Assembly (NCBI GenBank): GCA_021775555.1
Contig: JAJFHP010000011.1
Span: 1-41,005, forward strand
DNA: 41,005 nt
Source of the DNA: Hyphomicrobiales bacterium
GTDB taxonomy: Bacteria; Pseudomonadota; Alphaproteobacteria; Rhizobiales; Methyloligellaceae
Direction: 5' to 3'
Program-made: the position numbers and the translations under genes
Shown here: piece after piece, positions 25,223-34,232 of the stretch
Layout: each line of letters opens with the position of its first letter
Position numbering within the stretch: the stretch's first letter is position 1
Notes under the pieces: generated by a model
What the model was told of the DNA's origin: nothing
Seen by the model: only the letters and a program-made list of their open reading frames with translations
The model's database searches: none

Positions 25223-25237
25223 TTCTATTGTGGAAGA

Positions 25238-26122
25238 ATGAACTGGGACGATTACAGATTTTTCCTGGCCGTTGCGCGTATGGGGCAATTGAGCCTCGCC
25301 GGGCGTACGCTTGGCGTGGATCACACAACGGTCGCTAGGCGCATAAATTCACTTGAAGATGTGCTGAAGGCAAAACTGTTCGACCGCTCTCCACGCGGGT
25401 ATGTGCTGACCCAAGCCGGCCACCGTTTGGTGCCCATTGCGCAGGATATTGAACATGGTACAGCGCGTGCCCGCGACAGTATTGGCGGTCAGCATGAGGA
25501 CCTTTCCGGGCGCATGCGCATCGGTGTCCCCGAAGGGGTTGGTGCCTTCATCGTCACGAAAGCAGCTCAGGAGCTGTGTGAAAAATATCCAAGGCTGAGC
25601 ATCGAGCTCCTGGCTTTGCCGCAGAAATTTTCCCTGTCCAGACGAGAAGCCGATTTCATGATTACGGTTTCCACACCAGCATCCGGCCGGCTGAAGGTTC
25701 AGAAAATTTCCGATTACAAGTTGCATCTCTACGGAACGCGAGACTATCTGGCCAAATTCTCGCCGATAAAAAAAGTGGAAGACCTCAAGCGTTTGCGTGG
25801 CATTGGCTATGTACCTGAACTCATATTCGACAAGGTGCTGGATTTTGTTCCGCTAATTGACCCTGAACTGCGCCCACACCTCACAAGCACGAGTGTTCAT
25901 GTGCAACTGCATGCCCTCCTGAATGGTGCTGGAGTTTGCATCGTTCATGATTTCATGGCGGATCGCTATGACAACCTGGTCAAGGTTCTGGAAAAAGAAA
26001 TTTCATTTACCAGACAGTTCTGGCTCATTGTTCATGAAGATTATGCATCAATTGAGCGCGTGCGTTTGTGCTCCTCATTCATTGTCAATCGCATGAGGGA
26101 ACTGCTCAAAAAACAGGAATGA
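25238..26122 (+). CDS. LysR-type transcriptional regulator
   Basis: A 294-residue regulator with the LysR winged-helix domain at the N-terminus: NWDDYRFFLAVARMGQLSLAGRTLGVDHTTVARRINSLED, followed by LFDRSPRGYVLTQAG. The C-terminal half is the LysR substrate-binding domain (SGRMRIGVPEG, then LLALPQKFSLSRREADFMI). ATG 25238 is chosen since the HTH begins immediately; an upstream in-frame start at 25181 would add residues not seen in the family. The gene is divergent from mmsA over 150 bases, the classical setting for control of the adjacent operon. Its inducer may be an intermediate of valine or acyl-CoA metabolism. Confidence 0.92.
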   Translation: MNWDDYRFFLAVARMGQLSLAGRTLGVDHTTVARRINSLEDVLKAKLFDRSPRGYVLTQAGHRLVPIAQDIEHGTARARDSIGGQHEDLSGRMRIGVPEGVGAFIVTKAAQELCEKYPRLSIELLALPQKFSLSRREADFMITVSTPASGRLKVQKISDYKLHLYGTRDYLAKFSPIKKVEDLKRLRGIGYVPELIFDKVLDFVPLIDPELRPHLTSTSVHVQLHALLNGAGVCIVHDFMADRYDNLVKVLEKEISFTRQFWLIVHEDYASIERVRLCSSFIVNRMRELLKKQE

Positions 26123-26143
26123 TGTGACTGCCGCGGCTGGAAT

Positions 26144-27316
26144 CTATGCGGCCTTCACGGCTTCAAGTATCGATACATAATTAGCAACAGCCGCGCCGCC
26201 CATATTGAATATGCCGGCGCGCTCTGCCTTGGGCAGCTGCATATCGCCGGCTTCACCAGCCAGTTGCATAGCCGATATCACATGCATGGAGACCCCCGTC
26301 GCACCGATCGGGTGACCCTTCGATTTCAGACCGCCCGACACATTGATGGGCAGTTTGCCGTCAACCTCGGTCCAGCCTTCTGAAACAGCCCTTGCACCGG
26401 CGCCTTCTTCAGTCAGGCCCATAGCCTCATATTCGATGAGTTCCGCTATCGTGAAACAGTCATGGGTTTCAACGAATGATAGGTCTTCCAGCGTGATATC
26501 CGCCTGATCGAGTGCGCGGCCCCATGCCTCCCTGCACCCTTCGAATTTAAGGATGTCACGTTTCGAAATGGGCAGGAAGTCTTGCGCATGCGCAGCGCCG
26601 CGGAAAGCAACGGCCTTGCGGCACCCCAACGCTGTCTGGAAGTCAGTAAGTATTAGGGCTGCGGCACCGTCCGAGACAAGCGAGCAATCGGTACGTTTTA
26701 AAGGCCCTGCAACTCTGGGGTTTTTCTCGCTTTCGGTCCGGCAAAATTCAAATCCCAGATCCTTGCGTATCTGCGCATAGGGATTTTTCACACCGTTGCG
26801 ATGGTTCTTGGCCGCGATCATTGCGAGGGCATCACTTTGATCGCCATAGGCCTGGAAATAGGATTGCGCGATATTCCCGAAGACACCTGCAAATCCAGCG
26901 GGCGTATCCCCATCTTCGGGCAAATATGATGCCTTGAGCAGATTTTCACCGATTTCGGGCCCGGGCGTTGTGGTCATTTGCTCAACACCGACCACAAGCA
27001 CAAAGCGCGCCTGTCCGGCAGCAATGGATTTTAATCCCTGGTGGACGGCAGCTGACCCGGTAGCGCAGGCATTTTCAACACGGGTCGCCGGCGTGAAGCG
27101 GAGATCGTCGGATGACTGAAGGACGAGAGAAGCAGTGAAATCCTGCTTGGAGAACCCGGCATTGAAATGTCCCAGAACAATCTCGTCCAGGTCACCAGCA
27201 TCGATCCCGGCGTCGCGGATGGCATTTTGAGCGACGCTGGTAATGAGGCTTTCAACTGTCTCATCGACAGCTTTACCAAACGCGGTATGTGCCCATCCAA
27301 CAATTGCGGCCGTCAT
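26144..27316 (-). CDS. Thiolase-family protein, SCP2/lipid-transfer type
   Basis: A 390-residue thiolase-fold protein. The nucleophilic Cys84 is in ENACATGSAA, the ETHDCF and NVSGGLKSKGHPIGATG motifs supply the active-site histidines, but the second cysteine found near the C-terminus of classical thiolases (CxGGG type) is replaced by NMGGAAVANY. That pattern marks SCP2-type thiolases, many of which act on branched-chain or steroid 3-ketoacyl-CoA or are annotated acetyl-CoA acetyltransferase. It is the last gene of the leucine-type group, 76 bases after the synthetase, and converges with lysR over 21 bases without a visible terminator. Substrate unknown. Confidence 0.88.
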   Translation of the reverse strand: MTAAIVGWAHTAFGKAVDETVESLITSVAQNAIRDAGIDAGDLDEIVLGHFNAGFSKQDFTASLVLQSSDDLRFTPATRVENACATGSAAVHQGLKSIAAGQARFVLVVGVEQMTTTPGPEIGENLLKASYLPEDGDTPAGFAGVFGNIAQSYFQAYGDQSDALAMIAAKNHRNGVKNPYAQIRKDLGFEFCRTESEKNPRVAGPLKRTDCSLVSDGAAALILTDFQTALGCRKAVAFRGAAHAQDFLPISKRDILKFEGCREAWGRALDQADITLEDLSFVETHDCFTIAELIEYEAMGLTEEGAGARAVSEGWTEVDGKLPINVSGGLKSKGHPIGATGVSMHVISAMQLAGEAGDMQLPKAERAGIFNMGGAAVANYVSILEAVKAA

Positions 27317-27392
27317 ATCATCGCTCCGTTTCCAAAACCCGTCCTGTCCATATCAATAGACGCTACCATGATCCGTGGCATTAAACGGTCGT

Positions 27393-28922
27393 CTATCCAG
27401 CCGGGTGTTTCAACTGTGCCCGCAATTCCGTCTTGAGAATTTTTCCGTAACTGTTTTTAGGAAGTGCCTCACAAAATTCGTAATGTTTAGGCTTCTTGAA
27501 TGAAGCGATTTCACTCTTGCACCATGCCTCGAGGGTTTCCACGTCGCAGCTCTCACCTGTTCTGATCACAACGAATGCAACCACTTCTTCGCCCCATTTA
27601 TCACTTGGTCTTCCAACAACAGCCGCTTCGAGAATTGCACCATGGCGCATCAGGACTTCTTCCACTTCGCGGGGATAGATATTGCTGCCGCCGGAGATGA
27701 TGACATCCTTGGACCTGTCAGTAAGAGTGAGATACCCATCCGCGTTCAGATAACCGATATCGCCGGTCTTCAACCAGCCCTCCGCAAGCGTTTCTCTGGT
27801 CGCTTTTTCGTTACGCCAGTACCCTTTCATGACTGTTTGACCACGCACAATGACCTCGCCAGGTGTGCCTGAGGGAAGGTCATTCATGGAGGCATCCACC
27901 ACCCGAACCTCGACGCATGACATTGCTGTCCCCACTGACGCCGCGCGTTCCCGCCATTTTAGATGACTGCGATCCTCCAGCTCTTCGCGACCAATCGACG
28001 TGATGGTCATAGGGCTTTCGCCTTGTCCATATATCTGAATGAATTTTGGGCCCAACACATCAAGCGCGTCTTCCAGATCGGCCAGATACATCGGGCCACC
28101 GCCATAAATCACGGACTTGATGCCACGGCCATCACGTGTCGATGCCTTTGCTTCATCGACCAATCGCTTCACCATAGTAGGGGCCGCGAAGAGGGACAGC
28201 CGGTCATGTTGCTCAGCCAGGTCAAGGATTTCAGCGGGCTCAAAGCCTCTGGACGCGGGGATCACGTGCCTGGCACCTTTGCGAACATGAACAAAATTGT
28301 AGAGACCGGCGCCATGTGAAATCGGCGCGGCGTACAGGAAAGCGTCCTGTGAGGTTACGTCATCAACATCCATAGTATAGCTGAGTGACATGGCCACCAG
28401 ATTGCCATGTGTCAGCATCACACCCTTGGGGCGGCCCGTTGTCCCGGATGTGTAGAACAGCCAGGCGAGGGCATCCATTTCTCTGGGGAGGGGAGGGCTG
28501 AGTTCCGGACCGCCATCCTCCATCGCGTCAAATATGTCCGTATCAACTCTGATCTGCGTGCAACTGTCCGGCAAACTCAAGCCCTGGGAGTCTGGTCCGG
28601 CATCGGTAAACAGTACGCTCGCTTCGGAATTTTCGATAATCCATGCCGCCTCTTTGGCATGGAGTCTGTTGTTGATGGGGACCGTAACGCCGCCAACCCA
28701 CCACACGGCATAGAGGGCTATTAGATACTCAATCCGGTTCTTCATAAGAAAAGCAACGCGCGTACCCGGCTCCACCTTGTAATCATGCTGCAGGTTATGG
28801 CCGATTGCGGAAGCGTGTTGTGAAAACTGAAGATAATTCCCCCGCAAGTCATTTCCGCTCAGCAGGGCGGGGGACCCGGGCGCGGTCATCGCCGCTGAAT
28901 AAAGCCAGTTCGCGATATTCAT
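27393..28922 (-). CDS. Acyl-CoA synthetase (AMP-binding, fatty-acid/4-coumarate ligase type)
   Basis: A 509-residue ANL-family ligase with a complete motif set: FYTSGTTGRPKGVMLTH (P-loop), YGQGESPM, GWLKTGDIG, DRSKDVIISGGSNIYPREVEE (hinge) and the catalytic lysine in PKNSYGKILKTEL. It should form acyl-CoA from an organic acid at the expense of ATP to AMP. It lies between the carboxylase subunit and the thiolase with gaps of 47 and 76 bases, so it is probably co-transcribed with the isovaleryl-CoA dehydrogenase gene. The substrate cannot be read from the sequence; a branched short-chain acid would suit the neighbours. Confidence 0.92.
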   Translation of the reverse strand: MNIANWLYSAAMTAPGSPALLSGNDLRGNYLQFSQHASAIGHNLQHDYKVEPGTRVAFLMKNRIEYLIALYAVWWVGGVTVPINNRLHAKEAAWIIENSEASVLFTDAGPDSQGLSLPDSCTQIRVDTDIFDAMEDGGPELSPPLPREMDALAWLFYTSGTTGRPKGVMLTHGNLVAMSLSYTMDVDDVTSQDAFLYAAPISHGAGLYNFVHVRKGARHVIPASRGFEPAEILDLAEQHDRLSLFAAPTMVKRLVDEAKASTRDGRGIKSVIYGGGPMYLADLEDALDVLGPKFIQIYGQGESPMTITSIGREELEDRSHLKWRERAASVGTAMSCVEVRVVDASMNDLPSGTPGEVIVRGQTVMKGYWRNEKATRETLAEGWLKTGDIGYLNADGYLTLTDRSKDVIISGGSNIYPREVEEVLMRHGAILEAAVVGRPSDKWGEEVVAFVVIRTGESCDVETLEAWCKSEIASFKKPKHYEFCEALPKNSYGKILKTELRAQLKHPAG

Positions 28923-28969
28923 AATTCAAACTTTCCCAACTTCGAAAACATGCGCCGGTTTTTCATGTC

Positions 28970-30577
28970 TCACATTCTGAAAATACCAAATTGCGTTTCC
29001 GGAATGGTCGCATTCATTGAGGCAGAAAGTGAAAGACCGAGGACTTCACGCGTCTGGCGCGGATCGATGATGCCGTCGTCCCACAGCCGGGCAGAGGCGT
29101 AAAGGGGATGCCCCTCCTCTTCGTATCTGTCGATGATGGGTTGTTTGAAGTCGGCCTCTTCACTTTCGGTCCATGAACCACCATCTCGCTCTATACTCTC
29201 ACGCCTGACATCCGCTAACACGCCCGCGGCCTGTCGTCCGCCCATGACGGAAATCCGTGCGTTCGGCCATGTCCAGAGGAAGCGGGGGGAATAAGAGCGT
29301 CCACACATGGCATAATTTCCAGCACCAAACGACCCACCGGTGATCACCGTTAGTTTGGGAACTGCGGCATTGGCGACGGCTGTGATGAACTTGGCGCCGT
29401 CTTTGGCGATGCCGCCAGCCTCCACGGCGCGGCCGACCATGAAGCCGGCGATGTTTTGCAGGAATACGAGCGGGATGCTGCGCTGGCAGCAAAGCTGGAT
29501 GAAATGGGTCCCTTTCAGTGCGCTTTCGGAAAACAGGATGCCATTGTTTGCGATAACGCCTACAGGATGGCCATGGATATGGGCAAAGCCGGTGACGAGG
29601 GTGGTGCCGTAGCGGCGTTTGAATTCGTCGAACCGGGAACCATCAACAATGCGGGCGATAACTTCGCGGACATTGTACTGCGTCTTCAGATCTGCGGGGA
29701 CGAGACCGAGGATATCCTCCGGGTCGTAAAGAGGGTCTTGCGCTTCATGAATGCCCACATGTGCTGGAGCCGTGCGGTTCAGGTTGGCGACGGCGCGGCG
29801 CGCCAGTTCGAGTGCATGAGTGTCGTCATCAGCCAGGTGATCGGCAACACCGGAAAGGCGAGTATGCACATCGCCGCCTCCCAGTTCCTCTGCTGAAACA
29901 ACCTCGCCTGTGGCGGCTTTCACCAGCGGAGGACCGGCAAGAAATATGGTGCCCTGATCGCGTACGATGATGCTTTCATCGGCCATGGCGGGGACATAGG
30001 CCCCTCCCGCAGTGCATGATCCCATCACCACCGCGATCTGGGCGATGCCTCTGGCTGACATCTGTGCCTGGTTGAAAAAGATGCGCCCGAAATGGTCTCG
30101 GTCTGGAAACACGTCTGCCTGGTTCGGCAAATTGGCTCCGCCGGAATCGACAAGATAGACACAAGGCAGATTGTTCTGCTCGGCGATCTCCTGGGCGCGC
30201 AGATGTTTCTTCACCGTCATTGGGTAATAGGTGCCACCCTTTGCGGTGGCGTCGTTGCACACAACCATGACTTCGCGCTCATGGACACGGCCAACGCCGG
30301 TTATCAGGCCTGCAGAGGGTGATGCGCCATCATACATTCCGTGTGCTGCAAACTGCCCGACCTCCAGAAAGGGAGTGCGGGTGTCGAGCAAGCGGGACAC
30401 GCGTTCCCGGGGCAGGAGTTTGCCACGTGAGAGGTGGCGTTCCTGTGCCTTTTTCCCGCCACCAGCATGCGCCTGCGCGGTGGCTTTCAGCATCTCTTCG
30501 AGAGCGGCGAGGTTTGCGTCCAAGTTTTTCTTGAACGTCTCGGATCCGGCCTCGAGCGATGTCTCGATCACGCCCAT
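28970..30577 (-). CDS. mccB: Methylcrotonyl-CoA carboxylase, carboxyltransferase (beta) subunit
   Basis: The 535-residue carboxyltransferase transfers CO2 from biotin to 3-methylcrotonyl-CoA in leucine breakdown. Diagnostic stretches: [85 protein letters not shown], and in the C-terminal half [21 protein letters not shown] and NIAGFMVG. The pattern fits MCC better than propionyl-CoA carboxylase. Its ATG overlaps the liuA stop by one base (TAATG). The biotin-bearing alpha subunit, methylglutaconyl-CoA hydratase and HMG-CoA lyase are not in the window; a partner must be encoded elsewhere. Confidence 0.95.
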   Translation of the reverse strand: MGVIETSLEAGSETFKKNLDANLAALEEMLKATAQAHAGGGKKAQERHLSRGKLLPRERVSRLLDTRTPFLEVGQFAAHGMYDGASPSAGLITGVGRVHEREVMVVCNDATAKGGTYYPMTVKKHLRAQEIAEQNNLPCVYLVDSGGANLPNQADVFPDRDHFGRIFFNQAQMSARGIAQIAVVMGSCTAGGAYVPAMADESIIVRDQGTIFLAGPPLVKAATGEVVSAEELGGGDVHTRLSGVADHLADDDTHALELARRAVANLNRTAPAHVGIHEAQDPLYDPEDILGLVPADLKTQYNVREVIARIVDGSRFDEFKRRYGTTLVTGFAHIHGHPVGVIANNGILFSESALKGTHFIQLCCQRSIPLVFLQNIAGFMVGRAVEAGGIAKDGAKFITAVANAAVPKLTVITGGSFGAGNYAMCGRSYSPRFLWTWPNARISVMGGRQAAGVLADVRRESIERDGGSWTESEEADFKQPIIDRYEEEGHPLYASARLWDDGIIDPRQTREVLGLSLSASMNATIPETQFGIFRM

Positions 30578-31740
30578 TACGCGGTTTCCTCGAACAATTC
30601 ACGCCCGATCAGCAAGCGCCGGATTTCTGACGTTCCAGCGCCGATCTCATAGAGCTTGGCGTCCCGTAATAACCGGCCCGTCGGATAGTCATTGATATAC
30701 CCGTTGCCGCCAAGACATTGGATCGCCTCCAGAGCCATCTGCGTTGCTTTTTCCGCCGCCAGAAGAATACAGCCCGCAGCATCTTTGCGTGTGGTCTGTC
30801 CGCGATCGCAAGCCGCAGCAACTGCGTATACATATGCCCGGCAGGAACTCATGGTCACATACATATCTGCAAGCTTACCCTGAATCATTTGAAATGTTCC
30901 GATTGGCTCCCCAAATTGCTCACGTTCGTGAACATAAGGAACAACCACATCCATGCAGGCGGCCATAATGCCAAGTGGGCCACCAGCGAGAACGACACGT
31001 TCATAGTCGAGGCCCGACATCAGCAGCTCAACGCCGCGCCCCTCCTCGCCAAGAATATTCTCGTAAGGCACCTTGCAATTCTCGAATAAGAGCTCGCAGG
31101 TGCTGGAGCCGCGCATGCCGAGCTTGTCGAGCTTCTGCGCGGTTGAAAAACCCTGCATCTCTTTTTCAATTATGAAGGCGGTGATCCCGCGAGATCGCTT
31201 CTCTGGTTCGGTTTTGGCATAGACCACAAGCGTCTCGGCATCCGGGCCATTGGTGATCCACATCTTGCTTCCGTTCAGCAGATACTGGTCGTTGCGCTTT
31301 TCGGCACGCATCGCCATCGACACAACATCAGATCCAGATCCGGATTCCGACATCGCCAGTGCGCCTACATGTTCGCCCGAACACAATTTCGGCAGATATT
31401 TCTTCTTCTGCTCCAGTGTTCCATGCCGATTGATTTGATTGACACACAAGTTGGAGTGGGCGCCATAGGACAATCCGGTGGATGCGGAGGCGCGGCTGAT
31501 CTCCTCCATTGCAACGACGTGTGCAAGATAGCCCATTCCCGAGCCGCCAAATTCCGGATCCGCCGTTATGCCAAGGAGCCCAAGTTCTCCCATTTCAGGC
31601 CAGAGGTCCTTTGGGAACTCATTGCTCGTATCGATTTCCGCCGCCCGTGACGTGAGCTTTTCCACGGCCCAGCGTCGAACCGTGTCGCGGACAGATTCAA
31701 TGTCTTCACTGAGCCCAAAATCCATTTCTGTATTGAACAT
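30577..31740 (-). CDS. liuA: Isovaleryl-CoA dehydrogenase
   Basis: Oxidises isovaleryl-CoA to 3-methylcrotonyl-CoA, passing electrons to ETF. The 387-residue protein has [15 protein letters not shown] and [20 protein letters not shown] for substrate and FAD, and the feature that identifies this family: the catalytic base lies in the internal segment [12 protein letters not shown] (Glu247), while the position used by other acyl-CoA dehydrogenases reads [12 protein letters not shown] without a glutamate. First gene of the minus-strand group; GGGAC lies before the ATG. Coupled to mccB. It faces a divergent acyl-CoA synthetase across about 200 bases with nested dyads. Confidence 0.97.
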   Translation of the reverse strand: MFNTEMDFGLSEDIESVRDTVRRWAVEKLTSRAAEIDTSNEFPKDLWPEMGELGLLGITADPEFGGSGMGYLAHVVAMEEISRASASTGLSYGAHSNLCVNQINRHGTLEQKKKYLPKLCSGEHVGALAMSESGSGSDVVSMAMRAEKRNDQYLLNGSKMWITNGPDAETLVVYAKTEPEKRSRGITAFIIEKEMQGFSTAQKLDKLGMRGSSTCELLFENCKVPYENILGEEGRGVELLMSGLDYERVVLAGGPLGIMAACMDVVVPYVHEREQFGEPIGTFQMIQGKLADMYVTMSSCRAYVYAVAAACDRGQTTRKDAAGCILLAAEKATQMALEAIQCLGGNGYINDYPTGRLLRDAKLYEIGAGTSEIRRLLIGRELFEETA

Positions 31741-31782
31741 ATCTTGTCCCCGCGCGGCTCTTCCCCGGACCTCAGCTTGTGT

Positions 31783-31835
31783 GCATCATCATCCAATCGC
31801 CGAGCAATAGCACCTCTGCTATTGCCGCATGATGC
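31783..31835. promoter_or_regulatory. Nested inverted repeats in the liuA/synthetase divergent region
   Basis: GCAATAGC (31804-31811) and GCTATTGC (31818-31825) form a perfect 8-bp dyad with a 6-base spacer. Outside it GCATCAT (31783-31789) and ATGATGC (31829-31835) form a second perfect dyad. They sit between the two start codons (31740 and 31943), a natural place for one or two operators serving both directions. No local regulator gene is present, and I do not recognise the motif. Confidence 0.5.
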
Positions 31836-31942
31836 GCAATCGGACGCAACATACAAGGTAGGGGCCTCACCATCGCAAGCCACGCACAGCTCTCATTTGG
31901 GCTATAGGGATTAACAGCTGCCAAGCTGGAGTAAATCAAAAC

Positions 31943-33571
31943 ATGCTGCCTGACAAAACAACCTATGAAGAGCTTTGCGCGCAATTCAACTGGGATATTC
32001 CGGAACATTTTAACATCGGCGTCGACGTTTGCGACAAGTGGGCCAATGAGGAGCCTGACCGCCTAGCGCTGAAATTTGTGAACACCGATGGGCAATCTCA
32101 AGACATCACCTATGGCCAGCTCAAAGAGCAATCGAACCAGCTTGCAAATCTTTTGACGCACAGAGGTCTGGAGCGCGGTGAACGCGTGGGAATTCTGCTG
32201 CCACAGACGCTCGAGACTGCGATTTCCCATATCGCTGTTTACAAGATGGGCGCTATTGCCGTGCCATTGTTCACATTGTTCGGGCCCGAAGCGCTGGAAT
32301 ACAGACTGAAGAACTCAGGCACCCGTATCATCATCACCAATATGGATGGAGTACAAAAGCTTACAGGGATCAGGGATCGCCTGGCTGATCTTTGCCATGT
32401 CTTCACCATAGATGGGGATCATTCCGATACGCAGGATTTGGGTGCGGAGATGGAGAATCACTCTGACATCTTTCAACCTGTAAACACCCGCGCGGAAGAT
32501 CCTGCGGTTTTAATCTACACGTCAGGAACGACAGGGCAGCCCAAGGGTGCTTTACATGCGCACAGAGTATTGCTCGGGCATTTGCCGGGTGTCGAAATGA
32601 GCCATGATTTCTTTCCAAAACCCGGTGACAGGATCTGGACCCCGGCGGACTGGGCATGGATCGGCGGGTTGCTCGATGTCCTTTTGCCCGCACTCCATCA
32701 TGGTATTCCCGTTATCGCGCGCAGATTTGAAAAATTTACTGGAGAAGCGGCCTTCCAACTCATGCAGGACTTCGGCGTTCGCAACGCTTTCCTGCCGCCA
32801 ACAGCATTGAAGATGATGCGGTCCGTTCCGGATGCAGCCGAGCGCTGGAAGCTTGATGTCCGCACCATTGCCAGCGGCGGCGAAACGCTGGGTGCCGAGT
32901 TGCTCGCGTGGGGCCGCGAGGTTTTTGGCGTCACTATCAACGAGTTCTACGGACAGACCGAATGCAATTTGATCGTCTCATCCTGTTCAGCAGTTATGGA
33001 TGCCCGGCCTGGCATTATGGGCCGCCCCGTGCCTGGCCATGATGTGGCAATTGTCACCGGTAATGGCGCGCCTGTGCCAGATGGGGAGCTCGGGAACATA
33101 GCGGTCAGGAGCCCCAATCCTGTGATGTTTCTGGAATATTGGGACAAACCGGATGCGACGGAGAGCAAGTTTGCTGGCGAATGGCTGCTGACCGGCGATA
33201 CAGGTGTTCGTGACGAAAAAGGATGGTTACGCTTTGTCGGGCGAGACGATGATATCATCACCTCGTCGGGATATCGTATCGGGCCAGGGGAGATTGAGGA
33301 CTGCCTGCTTAGGCACAAGGCCATCAGGATGGCCGGCGTCGTCGGGGTGCCAGATGAGGAAAGAACGGAAATCGTCAAGGCTTTTATCCTGCTTGAAGAT
33401 GGCTTTGAACCCTCAACGGAGCTGGCCGAAGACATCCAGGTATGGGTCAAAACACGTCTGGCCGCGCATGAATATCCTCGCATTGTCGAATTTGTCGATG
33501 AGTTGCCCATGACGGCTACCGGGAAAATCATCCGCAAGGATCTGCGTGCGTGTTCGCTTGGCGCGCTGTAA
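31943..33571 (+). CDS. Acyl-CoA synthetase (AMP-binding, medium-chain/acetyl-CoA-synthetase-like)
   Basis: A 542-residue ANL ligase. Motifs: LIYTSGTTGQPKGALHAH, WTPADWAWIGGL (typical of the medium-chain acyl-CoA synthetase branch), FYGQTECNLIV, GEWLLTGDTG, GRDDDIITSSGYRIGPGEIED, and catalytic Lys in PMTATGKIIRKDLR. It should activate a short or medium-chain acid, possibly a branched acid such as isovalerate given the divergent isovaleryl-CoA dehydrogenase gene. Ribosome site GGAG is 11 bases upstream. Monocistronic; no classical terminator follows, though a hairpin lies at 33699-33721. Confidence 0.92.
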   Translation: MLPDKTTYEELCAQFNWDIPEHFNIGVDVCDKWANEEPDRLALKFVNTDGQSQDITYGQLKEQSNQLANLLTHRGLERGERVGILLPQTLETAISHIAVYKMGAIAVPLFTLFGPEALEYRLKNSGTRIIITNMDGVQKLTGIRDRLADLCHVFTIDGDHSDTQDLGAEMENHSDIFQPVNTRAEDPAVLIYTSGTTGQPKGALHAHRVLLGHLPGVEMSHDFFPKPGDRIWTPADWAWIGGLLDVLLPALHHGIPVIARRFEKFTGEAAFQLMQDFGVRNAFLPPTALKMMRSVPDAAERWKLDVRTIASGGETLGAELLAWGREVFGVTINEFYGQTECNLIVSSCSAVMDARPGIMGRPVPGHDVAIVTGNGAPVPDGELGNIAVRSPNPVMFLEYWDKPDATESKFAGEWLLTGDTGVRDEKGWLRFVGRDDDIITSSGYRIGPGEIEDCLLRHKAIRMAGVVGVPDEERTEIVKAFILLEDGFEPSTELAEDIQVWVKTRLAAHEYPRIVEFVDELPMTATGKIIRKDLRACSLGAL

Positions 33572-33698
33572 GCGAAAAAGTCTGTTCCACGGGTGAAAGC
33601 TCGTACTTGAATATTCGCGGACTTCGGCGTAGTCGTACAGCTGTCTATCAGGTCTGCCACTTAGGTGTTTGGAATTTGGTGCAGGGGAAAGACGCTTG

Positions 33699-33721
33699 CC
33701 AGACATTTTATGAATGTTTGG
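33699..33721 (+). other. Stem-loop in the 212-base gap before tRNA-Lys
   Basis: CCAGACATT (33699-33707) pairs with AATGTTTGG (33713-33721) including one G-U pair, over a 5-base loop. No U-run. It may end the synthetase transcript. The rest of 33572-33783 shows no convincing gene; its distal part is AT-rich and should contain the tRNA promoter, but I could not assign -35 and -10 boxes. Confidence 0.35.
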
Positions 33722-33783
33722 TGCTGGAAAATTGGCGTTAAAATTAAACAGAACAATTGCTAACTTATTGAATTTAAACAAAT

Positions 33784-33859
<76 letters not shown>

Positions 33860-33885
33860 AAATTCCAGATAAAAAACAAAAACTT

Positions 33886-33921
33886 AAAAGAGTAGGCATC
33901 CAGAAGGGCGCCTGCTCTTTT
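33886..33921 (+). terminator. Terminator-like hairpin after tRNA-Lys
   Basis: AAAAGAGTAGGC (33886-33897) pairs with GCCTGCTCTTTT (33910-33921), 12 bp with one G-U pair and a 12-base loop. The stem itself ends in TTTT after a GC-rich core. It starts 27 bases after the CCA end. Confidence 0.75.
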
Positions 33922-33976
33922 GCTTGTGGGTGTGCACTGGGGGTGCAAATGAACGAGAACCAGCGGGACGTTCTGA

Positions 33977-34133
33977 GGCCACTTCATTGCTGCCTTTAAT
34001 GGGGTTGCCGGGGGTCAGCTTCAGACGCGCAAAAGCAAACCTCTTCACGGAATTTTGGCGCGGAAGACGGTTTGCTTTTGGGTGGCGCTGACCCGATCTC
34101 CATTAAATTTGAAGGCAGCTATGAAGCCTGGCC
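33977..34133. repeat. 157-bp imperfect palindrome (about 50 base pairs)
   Basis: Seven blocks pair in nested order: GGCCA (33977-33981) with TGGCC (34129-34133); CTTCAT with ATGAAG (34121-34126); GCTGCC (33989-33994) with GGCAGC (34114-34119); TTTAATGG with CCATTAAA (34100-34107); GGGTCAGC (34012-34019) with GCTGACCC (34087-34094); CAAAAGCAAACC (34030-34041) with GGTTTGCTTTTG (34069-34080); and TCTTC with GAAGA (34063-34067). The central loop is 16 bases. Interruptions are short, unequal bulges. No ORF or known RNA family is recognised. It could be a miniature inverted-repeat element, a structured RNA, or a replication or transfer origin relic. Confidence 0.85.
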
Positions 34134-34232
34134 GAGTACAAAAAGGAGGAAGCAATCTGGCAATGCCTGCAAACGAGGAGGGCAGTAGTCCGCTATTCAG
34201 ATTGATCGTGCCGGAGAGAATGACCGCAATGA

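Noticed and set aside
25181-25237. Upstream start for the LysR gene
   Set aside because: The winged-helix domain begins at 25238, and the extra residues would overlap the operator-like repeats.
33977-34133. Palindrome as an integron attC site
   Set aside because: The ends lack the GTTRRRY and RYYYAAC core sites and no integrase or cassette is nearby.
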